This document shows, one piece after another, positions 42,719-54,694 of a stretch of 64,000 nt of DNA (position 1 is the stretch's first letter; every line of letters begins with the position of its first letter). A program made the position numbers and the translations under genes. A model generated the notes under the pieces. That model was given only the letters and a program-made list of their open reading frames with translations, searched no databases and was not told the DNA's origin. Source of the DNA: Liolophura sinensis (lineage: Eukaryota > Mollusca > Polyplacophora > Chitonida > Chitonidae); the NCBI RefSeq assembly GCF_032854445.1, contig NC_088300.1:11191191-11255190 (forward strand), written 5' to 3'.

Positions 42719-43730
42719 AATGTTGATGTGTCAGTTTTAATAGCATCACAGTTTTTGAAACAGTACAGACTGGACAATCATTGACAGCTTGAATTCAAAA
42801 CAATGTTAAAAGCTGGCTCCTCTCGGGCCGCAGTGGTGTCGAAAGGAAACTGAAACATGGTGTGGCTAAAGTATCACAGCACATTATGCTTTAGACAAGA
42901 TCTCAGCCATTTTATGGCACCCATAGATGGGGTCTGAAGAGTATAGAGGTGCTAGGGACATGTGGAAGAAATTAAAACATTTTTTGAATATGTACCGGTA
43001 TGTCCTCCCAGTTCCCCTGTCCTTCTTCAGGTTAGCCGTCCTTCTCCGGGCCCCGTCCTTCCGCAGGTCGAAATTCCTCCAAGTCTATTCCTCTTGTCGT
43101 AAAGTCATTGAGAAAGGAAACCGTTTTGGTCTTCTTACAAATGTACAGGCCCAGATAAGACGTACTATGTGGAGAGTGTGTGGTTTCTTATAAATCCAGC
43201 GAAGGTGGATATATATCATTGACAGCCTTTGCTATACTGTTTAAAGCTGGCACATCATCAGTATAGCGTTTAGTGAATGAGAAAAATAGGCCTGGTGATA
43301 TTACTCATTAGTTTCTGCATAAAATCATGTTATGTCAATATAGAACAGGGCAGCCAAAAGTGGGGCACAATGTGTACCCTTTGAAATACCTATATCCACT
43401 GTTGACAAATGGTTCCCTGAATTTAACGTAGATTTTATGAATGAAGAATTCAAGCAACTCGAACATCCCATGGTAACCCTTGTGTGTATGTATGTGTGTA
43501 TGTATGTATTTGATGGGTGTTTCACGCTGTACTCAGTAATATTTCACTGATAAGACGGCAGTCGGCATTGTGGTGGGAGGAAACTGGGCAGAGCCCTGGG
43601 GAAACCCATGACCATCCACAAGTTGCTGACAGACCTTAATTCGCGCGTACGGCAGGGACCGCATTGGTGAGGGTCATTGCGCCGCGCTGGCGTGCTAAGC
43701 ACCTTGACGACAGAGCCCCCCCCCCCCCTT
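42719..43730. repeat. ~1-kb duplicated block, copy 1 (pairs with 46791-47740)
   Basis: It shares with copy 2, in order: TGTTGATGTGTCAGTTTTAA, AAAGCTGGCTCCTCTCGGGC, GAAAGGAAACCGTTTTGGTC, AATCCAGCGAAGGTGGATAT, GACAGCCAAAAGTGGGGCAC, a TATG-type microsatellite and a reverse SINE. Copy 1 lacks ~60 bp present in copy 2 (46967-47030). On the - strand, frames around 43325-43420 encode GTHCAPLLAALF, resembling the GTNCAPLLADLF motif of Penelope-like reverse transcriptases. The frames are broken. Confidence 0.7.
43500..43725 (-). mobile_element. SINE copy in reverse orientation
   Basis: TATTTGATGGGTGTTTCACG, CTGTACTCAGTAATATTTCA, GGTGGGAGGAAACTGGGCAG, AACCCATGACCATCCACAAG, GGGTCATTGCGCCGCGCTGG, and a box A remnant near GTGCTAAGCACC. 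It is nearly full length, ending at a C-run. Confidence 0.75.
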
Positions 43731-43904
43731 GCCCGTAGTGAAACGAAGGCTTTGTTGCCTTTGTTGTTAATGTAGAGGTGACCAGATTTATTACACACCG
43801 AAGCAATTAGTGATGAAATTCTCTCAACTAAATCTGTTTGAGCAATAGTAGTATGGGGAGCGTGTACCTGTACTTGAGTATCACTTGAACTAGCACTTTA
43901 GGAG

Positions 43905-43970
<66 letters not shown>

Positions 43971-44870
43971 TGGTACAGTTTCTCGACTGTGCTATTGAAC
44001 GAGCTTTGTATGGGGATTTGAGCACTTTTGAACCCAGTAACATTGTGATATGTCTTGTGTGTGACACAGGACCGATGAGTTCAAATTGTTCCTCGGGAGA
44101 ACAGGACATAGAATTCATTGATGTGACCTGCTTTAAAAACGCACCAACATTTTTCAACGAAAATACGATAATAGTTTGAGAATAACAACAGAATTATCCG
44201 TGGTTGGGTTAAGCAGCTCCAAAGATGTTAGATTTGTTAGCCGTTAGGGAACGCACTAGGGAACATGATGGGGGGTGGGGGGGGGGGAACACTTGTCATT
44301 ACGTATGCTATCCGCATCATTGCTGTAGCTCGGAAAAGAGCGACGTGTGACAACAGCAAGGGATTACTCTGCGCCAGCATTACAAAGAACGCAGACATTT
44401 GAACTGATCATGCCTATGCGGAAGAGCTTTTCTCTTGTACACACTACATTATGCATGATTTACCAATCCATCTGAACATTTTCCAGGCTCTTTCCCCGGC
44501 AAGTAAAACCACGATCAGCATTTCTCCAAATCTAAGTGAGAAAACACATTCCCCCAATACTGGACACATACAGGTTCAATAATAGTTATATTCCTGATAG
44601 CCTTTTATAAATTACCTGTCCTTAACCTGTAAAATGAGATAGATTCAGCTCCAAGTATTAACAAAAGACATTCACATTCCACCACAAGCCCGTTGTTTCC
44701 AATATTCAGTTTGGTTAGTCAGTCTACAGGCACTGCAGTTTAAAAAATACTGTAACCGAGTGATATATTAGCGCAATCTACCTCTAGGCTTGAGTAAATT
44801 TCACTTTAATCTTGTGGTAGAAGCGTGGACTCCAAGCCCAGATATCACTGGTTCAAATCGCCAGATATTA
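43731..44870. other. Spacer between duplicated block and hAT-like nest
   Basis: It contains a (TA)n tract at 43908-43967, a poly(G) run near 44270-44288 and a 70-codon + frame from 43967 with no recognised domain. Nothing supports a gene. Confidence 0.45.
43908..43967. repeat. (TA)n microsatellite, ~30 units
   Basis: Uninterrupted TA repeats of about 60 bp; likely polymorphic and prone to cruciform formation. Confidence 0.95.
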
Positions 44871-46186
44871 CAGGGCTCGCACAGTTCTTGAAACTCCTTG
44901 AAAGTGCTTGAAAAATACAATTTCATTTTCAAGTACTTGAAAGTCCTTAAAAAACTACTCCTGGAAACTCCTTGAAAATCTTAGTTTGTCCCCAAGTTAA
45001 ATATTGTCTAATGATGGCCCAGTCGTATATCGGGAGCTCGCTGATAATTCTCCCATAATCAGGGCTCCCGCTGGCACTCGCCATGGTTGCAAATTTCTAA
45101 CAATTTTTTAAAATGGCGATAAAATTTGAATGTTTTTGGCGACAAATTTATTTACTCAAAAAAAAAAAATAAATAATAATACAAACCTTATACAAAATCT
45201 ACCATGAGAGTTTTCTGGGTTTTTTAGCAGATTTTCACAATTTTTCTTATAAAAATTATCCACTAACTTTCATTTCAAACGGCCTCATCTCGGCGAAACA
45301 ACACAGTTGTATGGCGATTACTTGACAGAAATCTGCAAAGTGGGTTCAGCATTGATGCAAGTTGACTTCCATTAAATAACGCTTGAAATCATTTTTGTTA
45401 AATAACGAACGAGAATAATGGCATTTTGGGGATGCCTTTCAACGCCAATTGTAAAAAAAAAAACAAAAAAAAATTATCAAGGGAAATAAATTAAGGTAGA
45501 TTTACACTTGTAAATGAAATTACCTCCCTTAAACAATTAAAACTTTTCCAGTTAAACTATTTTTTGGGGATCCGAAGTAAATTAAATGTTTCAGAATATG
45601 TGCCGTTACATAAATGTGTACGCCGTCTGGTTTTCTCCTGTCAGACTGTGTTTCTCCAATGTACTGATCATAATGCTGCATTTAAATAAACTGAATTTAC
45701 AAATTAATTTCGTAACAAATGTTTCTGATAGAGGAAATTACATTTTACTAGGATCCTACAGATAGGTTGAAGAAAGGATTGATTTTTCTTTTAAAAAAAA
45801 AACGAACAAAAACATGCTGCCAAGCATTGGTCCATTATTTTGAGGGCAATTGTTCTAAATGTAACATTTGATAAACTCCAGATATAGCTGGAAGAGACCA
45901 AACTGATTCTAGCATCTACACCAAAGGCAGATAAAAACGAATTACAGAAGGAGACCTACAAGTCATGGCCGGAAAGGAAGTCTCATGTGTGGCTAAAGTG
46001 ACTGGCTGAAAAAAATACGGACCCAGGGGAAGCCCTGCATAATGATGTATAGTGTTCATTTTTTTTTTACTGAGCCAAGGCCTGTTCAAAGAATTTGTCG
46101 CATTACAGAGGTGAACGGCAAAAAACTCCTGGAAAACTCCTTATAAACTCCTTGAATTTCATTTTCATATACCTGTACGAACCCTG
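44871..46186. mobile_element. Non-autonomous hAT-like element (outer)
   Basis: The left end is CAGGGCTCGCACAGTTCTTG, AAACTCCTTGAAAGTGCTTG. The right end, in reverse complement, is CAGGGTTCGTACAGGTATAT, then AAATTCAAGGAGTTTATAAG, GAGTTTTCCAGGAG. Terminal CAGGG and subterminal CTTGAAA/GGAGTTT repeats are typical of hAT-family ends. There is no transposase. A flanking 8-bp duplication is not evident. Confidence 0.6.
45060..46037. mobile_element. Second hAT-like element nested in the first (inner)
   Basis: The left end is CAGGGCTCCCGCTGGCACTC. The right end in reverse complement is CAGGGCTTCCCCTGGGTCCG. The direct repeat CATAAT directly abuts both ends (45054-45059 and 46038-46043). The interior is AT-rich with A-runs and no coding capacity. 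It inserted into the outer element and is therefore younger. Confidence 0.65.
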
Positions 46187-47580
46187 TAGTAGGATTGTCC
46201 CACTTGGTGCTGTGTTGCTGGGGTTGATTATATAGCAGGCCATGATACGTTGGTGGAGCGTGTGGGTGTGTTTGACTCTAATTTCCTGGGTCGTGACTAG
46301 GAAAACTGGTGGTGAATGTAACAATGTGATGCCGAAAGTTTTTCAGACAAAACAGTTATGATTTTAGAAATACATCTGAGCCCAAAGAAGCCATGCAGTA
46401 TCTGTGTATGTGTGTTCACCGAGTTCCGAGCAAGATCAACGATGACGTAATTTGCGAAAAATCCGACCGTTGATGAAACATATAATATAAAGAGGTATTT
46501 AACAGGTATAAAAATACCCCCAACATGACCTTTTATATATATATTTTTTTCCGGGGTATAAATTTCTTGATTTGGCTGAGAAACATAATCTTTGTTTTTC
46601 ATGAGTTTCTTTTCATGTATCTTGTAAACCTATTAGCCATACGACTAGAGATGATTTTGCCACTTTATATTCACAGAAAAAATGGTACAGGACACAATTT
46701 GATTGATGTGACGTTATAGTACTCCTTCTGTGACATTAAGTTATTCTTTTTTGAAACGAACAATAATTCTTAATCCTTATTTTGCATAAGGATGTTGATG
46801 TGCCAGTTTTAATAGCGTCACAGTTTTTGAAACAGTACACACATGACAATCGTTGACAGCTTGAATTCAAAACAATGTTAAAAGCTGGCTCCTCTCGGGC
46901 CGCAGTGGTGTCGAAAAGAAACTGAAAAATGGTGTGGCTAAAGTATCACAGCACATTATGGACGATGCATCAGGGGCCGTCAAGGCCCCGGAAGCTCCGC
47001 GACCCAAGATTACTATAGACGAGGTCTCAGCTATTTTATGGCACCAATAGATAGAGTCTGAAGAGTATAGAGAACATGTGGAAAAAATTAAAAGATTTTT
47101 TAAGTATGTATCAATATGTCCTCCCAGTTCCCCCCTTCCATCTTCAGGTCGGCCGTCCTTCTCCGGGCTTCCGTCCTTCCGCAGGTCCAAAGTCTATTCC
47201 TTTTGTCGTAAATTTAGCGAGAAAGGAAACCGTTTTGGTCTTCTTACAAATGTACGGGCCCAGATAAGGCGTACCATGTGGCGAGTCTGTGGTTTCTTTT
47301 AAATCCAGCGAAGGTGGATATATATCTTTGACAGCCTTTGCTATATTGTTTAAAGCTGTCACTTCACCAATATATCGTTTAGTGAATGAGAAAAATAGGC
47401 CTGGTGATATTACTCCTTAATAGTTCCTGTATAAAACTGTGTTATGTCATAGTATAGTACAGGACAGCCAAAAGTGGGGCACATTGTGAAACACCTATAT
47501 CCACCATCCCGAATTTCACATAAATGTTATGAATGAAAAATTCATAAATTCATGGGATGAACATCCCATGGTAACCCTTG

Positions 47581-47600
47581 TGTGTATGTATGTATGTATG

Positions 47601-47631
<31 letters not shown>

Positions 47632-47633
47632 CT
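47581..47633. repeat. (TATG)n microsatellite
   Basis: About twelve GTAT/TATG units; a shorter interrupted version lies at 43480-43505 in the paired block. Confidence 0.92.
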
Positions 47634-47635
47634 AT

Positions 47636-47740
47636 ATATGTATTTGATGAGTGTTTTACGCCGTACTCAATAATATTTCACTTATCCGACCGCGGCCAGC
47701 ATTGCGGTGCGAGGAAACCGGGTAGTGCCAGGGGGAACCA
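47636..47740 (-). mobile_element. SINE fragment, reverse, at the left edge of the tRNA array
   Basis: TATTTGATGAGTGTTTTACG, CCGTACTCAATAATATTTCA, GCGGCCAGCATTGCGGTGCG and AGGAAACCGGGTAGTGCCAG are the reverse tail half. It is followed directly by a degraded partial tRNA-Glu unit. Confidence 0.7.
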
Positions 47741-47814
47741 AACGGGGAAAATAGGTTTTTACTCCTAAAAAGCACGCAAAATTGAGTGTCATTACTTGGG
47801 GGTGCAGAAATTGT

Positions 47815-47853
47815 CGTGTGACAGCGCGGAACTCTCACCACTAGACCACATGG
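47815..47853 (-). pseudogene. Partial tRNA-Glu remnant
   Basis: Only the 5' portion is recognisable (GACAGCGCGGAACTCTCACC, ACTAGACCACATGG on +). The 3' half is absent, next to a SINE fragment. Confidence 0.6.
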
Positions 47854-48268
47854 AAAGGCTGCCTATTAAGTAGTTAAAGCGGAAATAAACTGTTTACTGG
47901 TCGTTTCAAAAAGATTTTTCAAGACTGTTTTTATTCTGAACGCTTGCCAATCCACTGGATGTCTTCCCAGCTAAAGGCCTTTAGCTCCCGGCTAAAGGCA
48001 TACTTGCTTTACTGTCGTATTGCAATCGTCCCCCGCGAAAATATTATAGACTACAGCATAGGCCCTTAAAACTGTTCGCCATTCTCTCACCTGCATGCCA
48101 GTTCCATTGGCCTAAGCAGCGCTCATTCTCCTTTTTCTTGAAGCAGAACACAATTTAACGAATAACCAGAAGCATTTAAGTATGAAAAACAAGCGTTTGC
48201 TTACATTTGATAATTGCACGAAAGTTTACTTAATCATGAAAAATTGTTTGCGAATTCAAGAAATGATT

Positions 48269-48340
48269 TTCTCATGCGGGGAATCGAAGCCCGGCCGCCG
48301 CGGTGAGAGTGGGGGAATCTTAACTACTAGACCACATGGA
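48269..48340 (-). pseudogene. tRNA-Glu(CTC) pseudogene
   Basis: The unit has CTCATGCGGG, GAATCGAAGC and GAGAGTGGGGGAATCTTAAC on +. Changes in the acceptor, T-arm and anticodon stem (GTGGGGG instead of GCGCGG) should disrupt folding. Confidence 0.75.
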
Positions 48341-48763
48341 AAGGCTGCCTATTAAGGTGTAAAAAGCGGAAATAAACTGTTTACTGGTCGTTTCAAAAAG
48401 GATTTTTCAAGACTATTTTAATTCTGAACGCTGGCCAATCCACTGCATGTCTTCCCAAGAGCTCCCAGCTAAGGCCTACTTGCTTTACTGTCCTGGTACA
48501 ATCGTACCCCCCCCCCCCCCCCCCCGCAAAATATTATAGACTACAGCATAGCTGGTTAAGAGTGTTTGTCATTCTCTTACCTGCATGCCAGTTTCACTGG
48601 ACTAAGCAGCTGCCTTCTTTCTTTCTTTTTTCTTGAGGCAGAACACCAATTTAAAGCAAACCAGAAGCATTGAAGTATGACCAACAAGCGTTTGCTTACA
48701 TTTGGCAATTGCAAGAAAGTTTAATTGATCAATGAAAATTATTCGCGAAGTCAAGAAAAGACT

Positions 48764-48835
48764 TTCCCATGCGGGGAATCGAACCTCGGACGCCGCGGTG
48801 AGAGCGCGGAATCCTAACCACCAGGCAACATGGAA
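48764..48835 (-). pseudogene. tRNA-Glu(CTC) diverged copy
   Basis: The anticodon region (GGTGAGAGCGCGGAATC on +) is intact, but GAACCTCGGACG and CACCAGGCAACATGGAA alter the T stem, D arm and acceptor. Probably non-functional. Confidence 0.65.
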
Positions 48836-49467
48836 AAGCTGCTTATTATGTAGTAAAAAGCGGAAATAAACTGTTTACTGTTCGTTTTAAAAAGGATTTT
48901 TCAAAACTAATTTTATTCTAAACGCTTGCCAATCAATTGCATGTCTCCCAAATTGCTCCCGGCCAAAGGCCCACTTGCTTTACTGTCCTGGTACAATCGC
49001 CCTCCCCCACCTCCCCGAGAAAGTAATATAGAGTACAGCACAGGACATTAGGAGTGTTCGTCATTCTCTTACCTGCATGCCTTTTCCACTGGACTAAGCA
49101 GCTTTCTTTTCTCTTGAAGCAGGACACCAATTTAACGCAAACCAGAAGCATTTAAGTATGAACAACAAGCGTTCACTTACATTTGTGAATTGCAAGAAAG
49201 TTTAATTGATCAATGATTTAACGAAATATAACGAAAACCAGACGCATTTACGTATGAACAACAAGCGTTTATTTACATTTGGCAATTGCATGAAAGTTTG
49301 ATTTTTTTTTTTGTTTTTTTGAAAATTGTTGAATTTATTCCCAATTTGTCATCAAATACACAAGATTTAACAATGCCCGGCTATCACAAACTTTTGAAAT
49401 CACAAAGCAGTCTTAATTAAAATAACACAGAAAAGTTGACTGCTTTGTGAATAGAATAATTAGCTGC

Positions 49468-52400
49468 TCATTTCAATAAATACACTAATTTATCTTTCCG
49501 TAATGTACAGAAGACTTTGTTTATACACCAGATTTTCTCGAAAGATGGCCTGTCTAGTCGAAAAAAGTCAACATGAATACGGGTTTTAACAATGGCAACA
49601 GCATCCCTGTTCTTTTTCTGAAATATTACATGTATGTCACACCAAATACTAAACTGAAGAACACATATGACATACACCATCACCCCTCTAACTTCCTGGT
49701 TAAAGGTGGAATTGAATACCTTGTAAATTAATGTTTCCGAGTCTGTATTTGGTAGGTAGTTCGCATACAAAATAAATATCCGGTTAAAGTCATTAAACAC
49801 ATCCTGAACGATCTTACATTGTACAAACAGATGTTGCCGAGTTTCAGACAGGGAGCAAAAAACACACAAGTCATCGGTGGCTACATTTCTCCTAAGAAGT
49901 TTTCCCTTAACAGGCAAAATGTCATCAACCAATTTGTAACTCAAGCTGGCCAAATTGTGATCTAAGAATTGATGAAAAACAGTTTTCCATATTCTAACCC
50001 AGTCCAAATGCGGCATAGACACCATTGCTCTTGGACAATGTACTATTTTTGTTACAAAATATTCATAAATACACCTGCTTGAACACAATGTTACAGGTTG
50101 CTGTACACCTGTGGTAAATTCTCTCCAGGCGCTCAAGGCCAGTCTGTGAAAAGGTGGAATGTTTTCAGAATGTGGGACATTGGAACGACAGAATTCACGA
50201 CAAACATACCTTAAGGGTAAACCCAACCAATAGATGGCAAGGTATTTCCATTCCGCTGTTGTTCCATGAATTAATTTTAAAACATGCCGAGTAACAAGTG
50301 CTTTTATTTTACATTCCCTATTTTATTATGTACGACAACTCTCTTCAAACTTTCGGGCTTGTTATCCCACAAAAATCTGAACACAGTTTGGGAACATTGA
50401 TTGACACATTTAGGTGGCAACAGAGTACACTGTGCAGAAAACCATAAGACAGCTAAAGCAACTGTATTAATTAAGACAGACCTCCCCCGTAGGGTCAAAT
50501 ATCTTCCATTCCATGCTGATACATGTTTCTTTACCTTACTTAAAACACGTTCAGAATTGAGTTCTGTTTGATCTTGTCCAAAAAATACCCCACAAATCTT
50601 TGAATTTGTGATGTTAAGCCCACCACTGTGCACGTTAGTTTCGTCCCAGTTACCAATGGGAAGAACCGTGCTTTTCAACAAGTTGAGTTTTGCTCCTGAG
50701 GCTTTTCCATAACTTTCTGCTATTTTAATTACATGCGGAACAGAACTCTCTTCAGATAAAATTGCAGTCGTATCATCTGCAAATGCCGACACTCTTGTTT
50801 CCTTATTTGTGCCGGGTAACCGTACACCATTAATTTCGTCATTGTTTCTAATGGCGGCTATAAAGGGCTCTAAGGACAAAATATACAATAATGGTGACAA
50901 AGAACAACCCTGTCGGACACCTCGACTCAGTTTAACTTCTTCTGTTATGTGCCCGTTCACAATAACAGTACTTGTGATGTCAGTATATAATAATTGCTCC
51001 CACTTACAAAAGTCGGGTCCGAAGTTAAATTTCTCTAAACATTTGAACAAAAATGACCAGTCTACTCTGTCAAAGGCTTTCTCCTGGTCTTAGTTAAGAA
51101 AGCATCCTTTTAAATCTTTTGTTCAACATAATCATATGTATTTCGTAATAAGTGAAGGTTGTCAAAAATACTTCGGCCTGGTATTCCACATGTCTGATTC
51201 TGAAGTACAATTGTATCGATCACATTTTTTAACCGATTGCACAAAGCTTTAGAAACAATCTTATAATCTACATTTAGTAAGCTAATTGGCCGCCAGTTTT
51301 TTATGCTTTCGGCATTGTCGGGGTCCTTACATAATAGTGTGATTAACCCAGAACGCTGTGAATTACTTAATCTACCCAAGTTAAAACAGTAATTAACTAC
51401 ATCCGTAAACACACCCGAAAAAAGGGGCCAAAATTGTACATAAAACTCTGCTGGCAAACCGTCGCATCCCGGCGAACGGTTTTTAGACATATTTTTCACA
51501 GCAAAAAACAACTCCTGTTCAGTCAAAAGGCCTTCGCAGGCAGTTTTACAATCGTCATTTAACATCGGAAGCGATGACAAGAACTCATCTTGAATGGAGG
51601 AGTCAGTATCTTGTTCAGTATACAATTTCATATAATGCGACCTTATACACTTAGCAATACCTTCCTGAGATTCATGGGATATTGAAGAATCACTATGACA
51701 AGTAATACTTTTGATCATCTTCTTTCTGCCCCTACCAACTTCTCGTCTAATGAAATATTTGGTTGATTTTTCACCCTGATCAAAATGAACAGCTTTAGCA
51801 CGGATAACCGCTCCCGCATGATTCGACTTATAAAGGGCATTTAGAGTCTTTTTCGCATTGTCAATACGCTCACAGTTAATGATTGGACTAGATTTCAACG
51901 CATTTAATTCTTGTTCAAGTTCCAACAAATCACGTTTTTTGTTCATAGATTTCTCCTTACAGTAACTCCGAATCCTGTCTTTACATTCCTTTTTAAATGT
52001 CTCCCATCTGTCTATTAGATCTGCATGACCAGTTGTACAGACAGAGAAAATATCATGGAAGACGGATTTAATATCATCAACAAGCTCCGTGTCATTTAAC
52101 ACAGAAGTATTACACTTCCAGTAGAACGGCCCCCATGAAATGACATCTTCAAAAGAGACATCAAAAAACAAACACGAATGATCAGAAAAAGACATGTACA
52201 GCATCACACTGGGTTACATACTTAAACACAGCGTTAGGGATATAAAATCTATCCAATCTACTGGCACACTGGCGCCTAGACCACGTGTAACAATTCTTAT
52301 TCGGATGCAGTTTCCTAAAAATATCACAAATACCAAAATCTCTTTTCAAATTATTAATTTCGTCCACTCCATCATTCCTTCCATTAGTGGCACAGCCAGC

Positions 52401-52852
52401 TCTATCTAATTCAATGCTCTCAACACAATTAAAATCCCCACCCATAATAACCCTGCCCTGCATCACATTATCTGGATTAGAAATAAACTCTTTTCTTTCC
52501 TTTGGATTATTAGGGGCATATACACAAACAAGGTTTAAAACAGTGTTGTTGAGCTCAACCCTAAGGCTTATGTAGCGACCGTTAGGGCACCTCTGTATTT
52601 TCGTATAAAGCAGTCTACCGTATACCTAATAATTATTCCCACCCCACAACTTCGATTTGACCCATACGCCCACCTTGCATCGCCCGGGATTTGCAAATAT
52701 TTAGTGTCATTATAGTTTTCGAAGTGTGTTTCCTGTAAGAATAGTACATCAATTCCTTTATCGAAAACAAATTGCTTGACATGTTCTTGTTTAGACGGAT
52801 CCCGTAAACCATTAATGTTTAAAGTCCCAAAACGAATATTATTTAAGCTCAT
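49468..52852 (-). pseudogene. LINE ORF2: endonuclease-reverse transcriptase, frameshifted
   Basis: It begins at ATG AGC TTA AAT AAT (52852). Endonuclease motifs are in order: NINGL, LQETHF (catalytic Glu), GGDFN and SDH. The RT spans ~51.6-50.5 kb, with SPGCDGLP, RPISLLN, GVRQGCSLSPLL and the catalytic FADD. The C-terminal part (50226-49468) contains CVFCSLSETRQHLFVQC, a zf-RVT-like C-x2-C...H...C motif. The coding is split over five frame segments (52852-52568, ~52570-52182, 52207-51110, ~51090-50304, 50226-49468), so frameshifts or stops occur near 52570, 52190, 51090 and 50304-50226. This provides no active enzyme. Confidence 0.88.
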
Positions 52853-54281
52853 TATACAAATAAGTAAAGGTAGAGCGTACATATCCATTGTGGTCAAATA
52901 AGAGACCCCTAATTACGTAACTCATTTGTCTCTTTTCATTCGCTGCCTCGCACGAGAAGCAAGCGATTTTCTTTTCCTGTATTCCAGAAGCATGGTGTCC
53001 CCCTCCTGAGATGGAGTCGGCGTCATAGTCTGACGACTGATCGGCATCAACACCATCATAATCAGTAGGATGGGAACTGCGCGGGATAGATGACGCTGCC
53101 TCTTCGGCTGTACTGCCATTGTCCAACTGAGCTCGCTTTTCCTCGACTGGGACTGGTGAACGCACGTCGGGAGCGTGCACGACAGCCACGACCACATTCT
53201 TCACCCTCGGGATAGCTGATGACGTTTCATTATCACCAACATCCACTTCTTCGGTGTTCTTAGTATTCTTCCGGACGTCCATCTCCTTATCAGACTCGCT
53301 GTCGTCGCTGACGTCATCATCGGCGCTGTCGCCACCATTCCCGTCGATTTCGTCTTCGTTCTCCTCGCTGTCTTGAACCAGTTCCATAGCAGGTGCGTTG
53401 AATGGGTCTTCATCGTCGCTGACGTCAGCATCAATGTCATCTTGTTTTACAGCGTCTTCCTTGTTATACTGGCGCATAGTCGGTAGGTTTCCCTTAACTC
53501 GCGCCGCGTACGACATTGCTCTCGCACAACAGTCACTGACCGTATGAAGCCCTGAGTCACACATTCGGCATGGATCTGTACAGTCCTTCTCTGTATGAGG
53601 ATTCTCATGGGGGGAAAAACCGTCGCAGTTAGAACACCACAGTGCCCTACACTCTGCCGCCTTGTGTGATTTTTGGCCACACTTTCGACATTCATAGGTT
53701 TCCCCGGGGTAAACATAACAATGTCACCACCGAAATTAATAAAATTTGGTACATAACGAACTTTGTGACACCTAAATCTGTAAATCCGAATACCTGTCCG
53801 AACATGTGAGAGCTCCGGGTCTGAAAATCTGGGTTTCGTCACACCCAGGCATTTACCATAGGGTTTCAAAGCTGCCTCGAAAGTGTCATCTGACATTTCA
53901 TCCGGTGCCCAGTGGGCCGTCAGATTCAGGTAAACTGACGACGCGGGCATAATGGACCACGTCGTTCCATTTATAACAACATTGGATTTACTCACTAGGG
54001 CATTATGCCCAACCACTGTAGACACGCGGAGATAGAAGTGTTTCTATAAATAATTCTTCTGAAAACTTATTAGCTCTGTCTTGATATTTAACACACTTGA
54101 CAGAAAAGGGATAAAGTCCCTCTGGAGAGCCGCAGAAAATGCCGGGCTGCTTCGTGTAGAGATTGACACAGACAAAGTTCTGCTTGGCCTGTTTACAGGC
54201 GAAAACGACACGGGTTTGGACATACCTGATCCAACGGGGCACACGCCCTTCACCAAAGAGTAACCCACTGGCCAAACTCAA
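52839..54281 (-). pseudogene. LINE ORF1: zinc-knuckle nucleic-acid-binding protein, frameshifted
   Basis: Three frame segments join near 54010 and near 53705 (a CCCCGGGG run). The middle part has a C-x2-C-x4-H-x4-C knuckle (ECRKCGQKSHKAAEC) and further Cys pairs (CSNCDG, CRMCDSG), as in Tx1/L1-type ORF1. The C-terminal segment (53490-52839) is Asp/Glu/Ser-rich. It ends with TAA at 52839-52841, overlapping the ORF2 start by 14 nt. The upstream segment (from 54281) may begin at an internal Met of a 5'-truncated ORF. Confidence 0.8.
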
Positions 54282-54694
54282 GCTCTGTGGGCTCCCAGTT
54301 CACCAAAAAATCAAAAAACCGAAAAATCCTTTAAAAGGATTTTTCAAGACTATTTTAAATTGCTAATCCACTGCTTGTCTTCCCAATAGCTCCCAGCTAA
54401 GGCTTACTTGCTTCACTGTCCTCGTGCAATCGGCCCCTTGCGAAAATATTTTAGACTACAGCATGAGCTTGATGCAGAACACCAATTTAACGCAAAACCA
54501 AAAGCATTTAAGTATCAACAACAAGCGGTTTACTTACATTTGGCTTTTGCATAAAAGTTTAATTTATCAATGATTTAACAAAATATAACGAAAACCACAA
54601 GCATTTACGTATAAACAAGTGTTTACTTACATTTGGCAATTGCATTCAAGCTTAATTGATCAATGAAAATTGTTTGCGAGTTGAAGAAAAGATT

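Larger units (their letters stand above)
46791..47740. repeat. ~1-kb duplicated block, copy 2, with decayed Penelope-like RT on the - strand
   Basis: Same order as copy 1. On the - strand, 47144-47362 includes K-D-I-Y-P-P-S-L-D-L-K-E-T-T-D and Y-L-G-P-Y-I-C, matching the YPP.L.LK.TT...YLD pattern downstream of the catalytic site in Penelope-like reverse transcriptases. Stops and frameshifts break the frame. A + frame (V-A-K-V-S-Q-H-I-M-D-D) in the part missing from copy 1 may be another element remnant. Confidence 0.6.
49303..54322 (-). mobile_element. L1/Tx1-like non-LTR retrotransposon (LINE), ~5.0 kb, dead
   Basis: The order on the - strand is ORF1 (CCHC zinc knuckles), ORF2 (AP endonuclease, reverse transcriptase, zf-RVT-like C-terminus) and an A-rich 3' end (T-run on + at 49303-49320). 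ORF1 and ORF2 overlap by 14 nt. RT text such as SPGCDGLPAEFYVQFW, NWRPISLLNVDYKI and FADD is of the L1/Tx1 type. At least six frame breaks show it is inactive. It sits inside the tRNA array: to its left the spacer stops near GGCAATTGCATGAAAGTTTG, and to its right the unit resumes at AAAAGGATTTTTCAAGAC, so the tRNA segment between is missing. Confidence 0.9.

Noticed and set aside
44800-44870. tRNA-like stretch (TGGTAGAAGCGTGG ... GGTTCAAATCGCC)
   Set aside because: Box A/B-like words occur at a suitable distance, but I could not form acceptor or anticodon stems.
50809-51093. 94-codon + strand frame
   Set aside because: It is antisense to the LINE reverse transcriptase and has no independent support.
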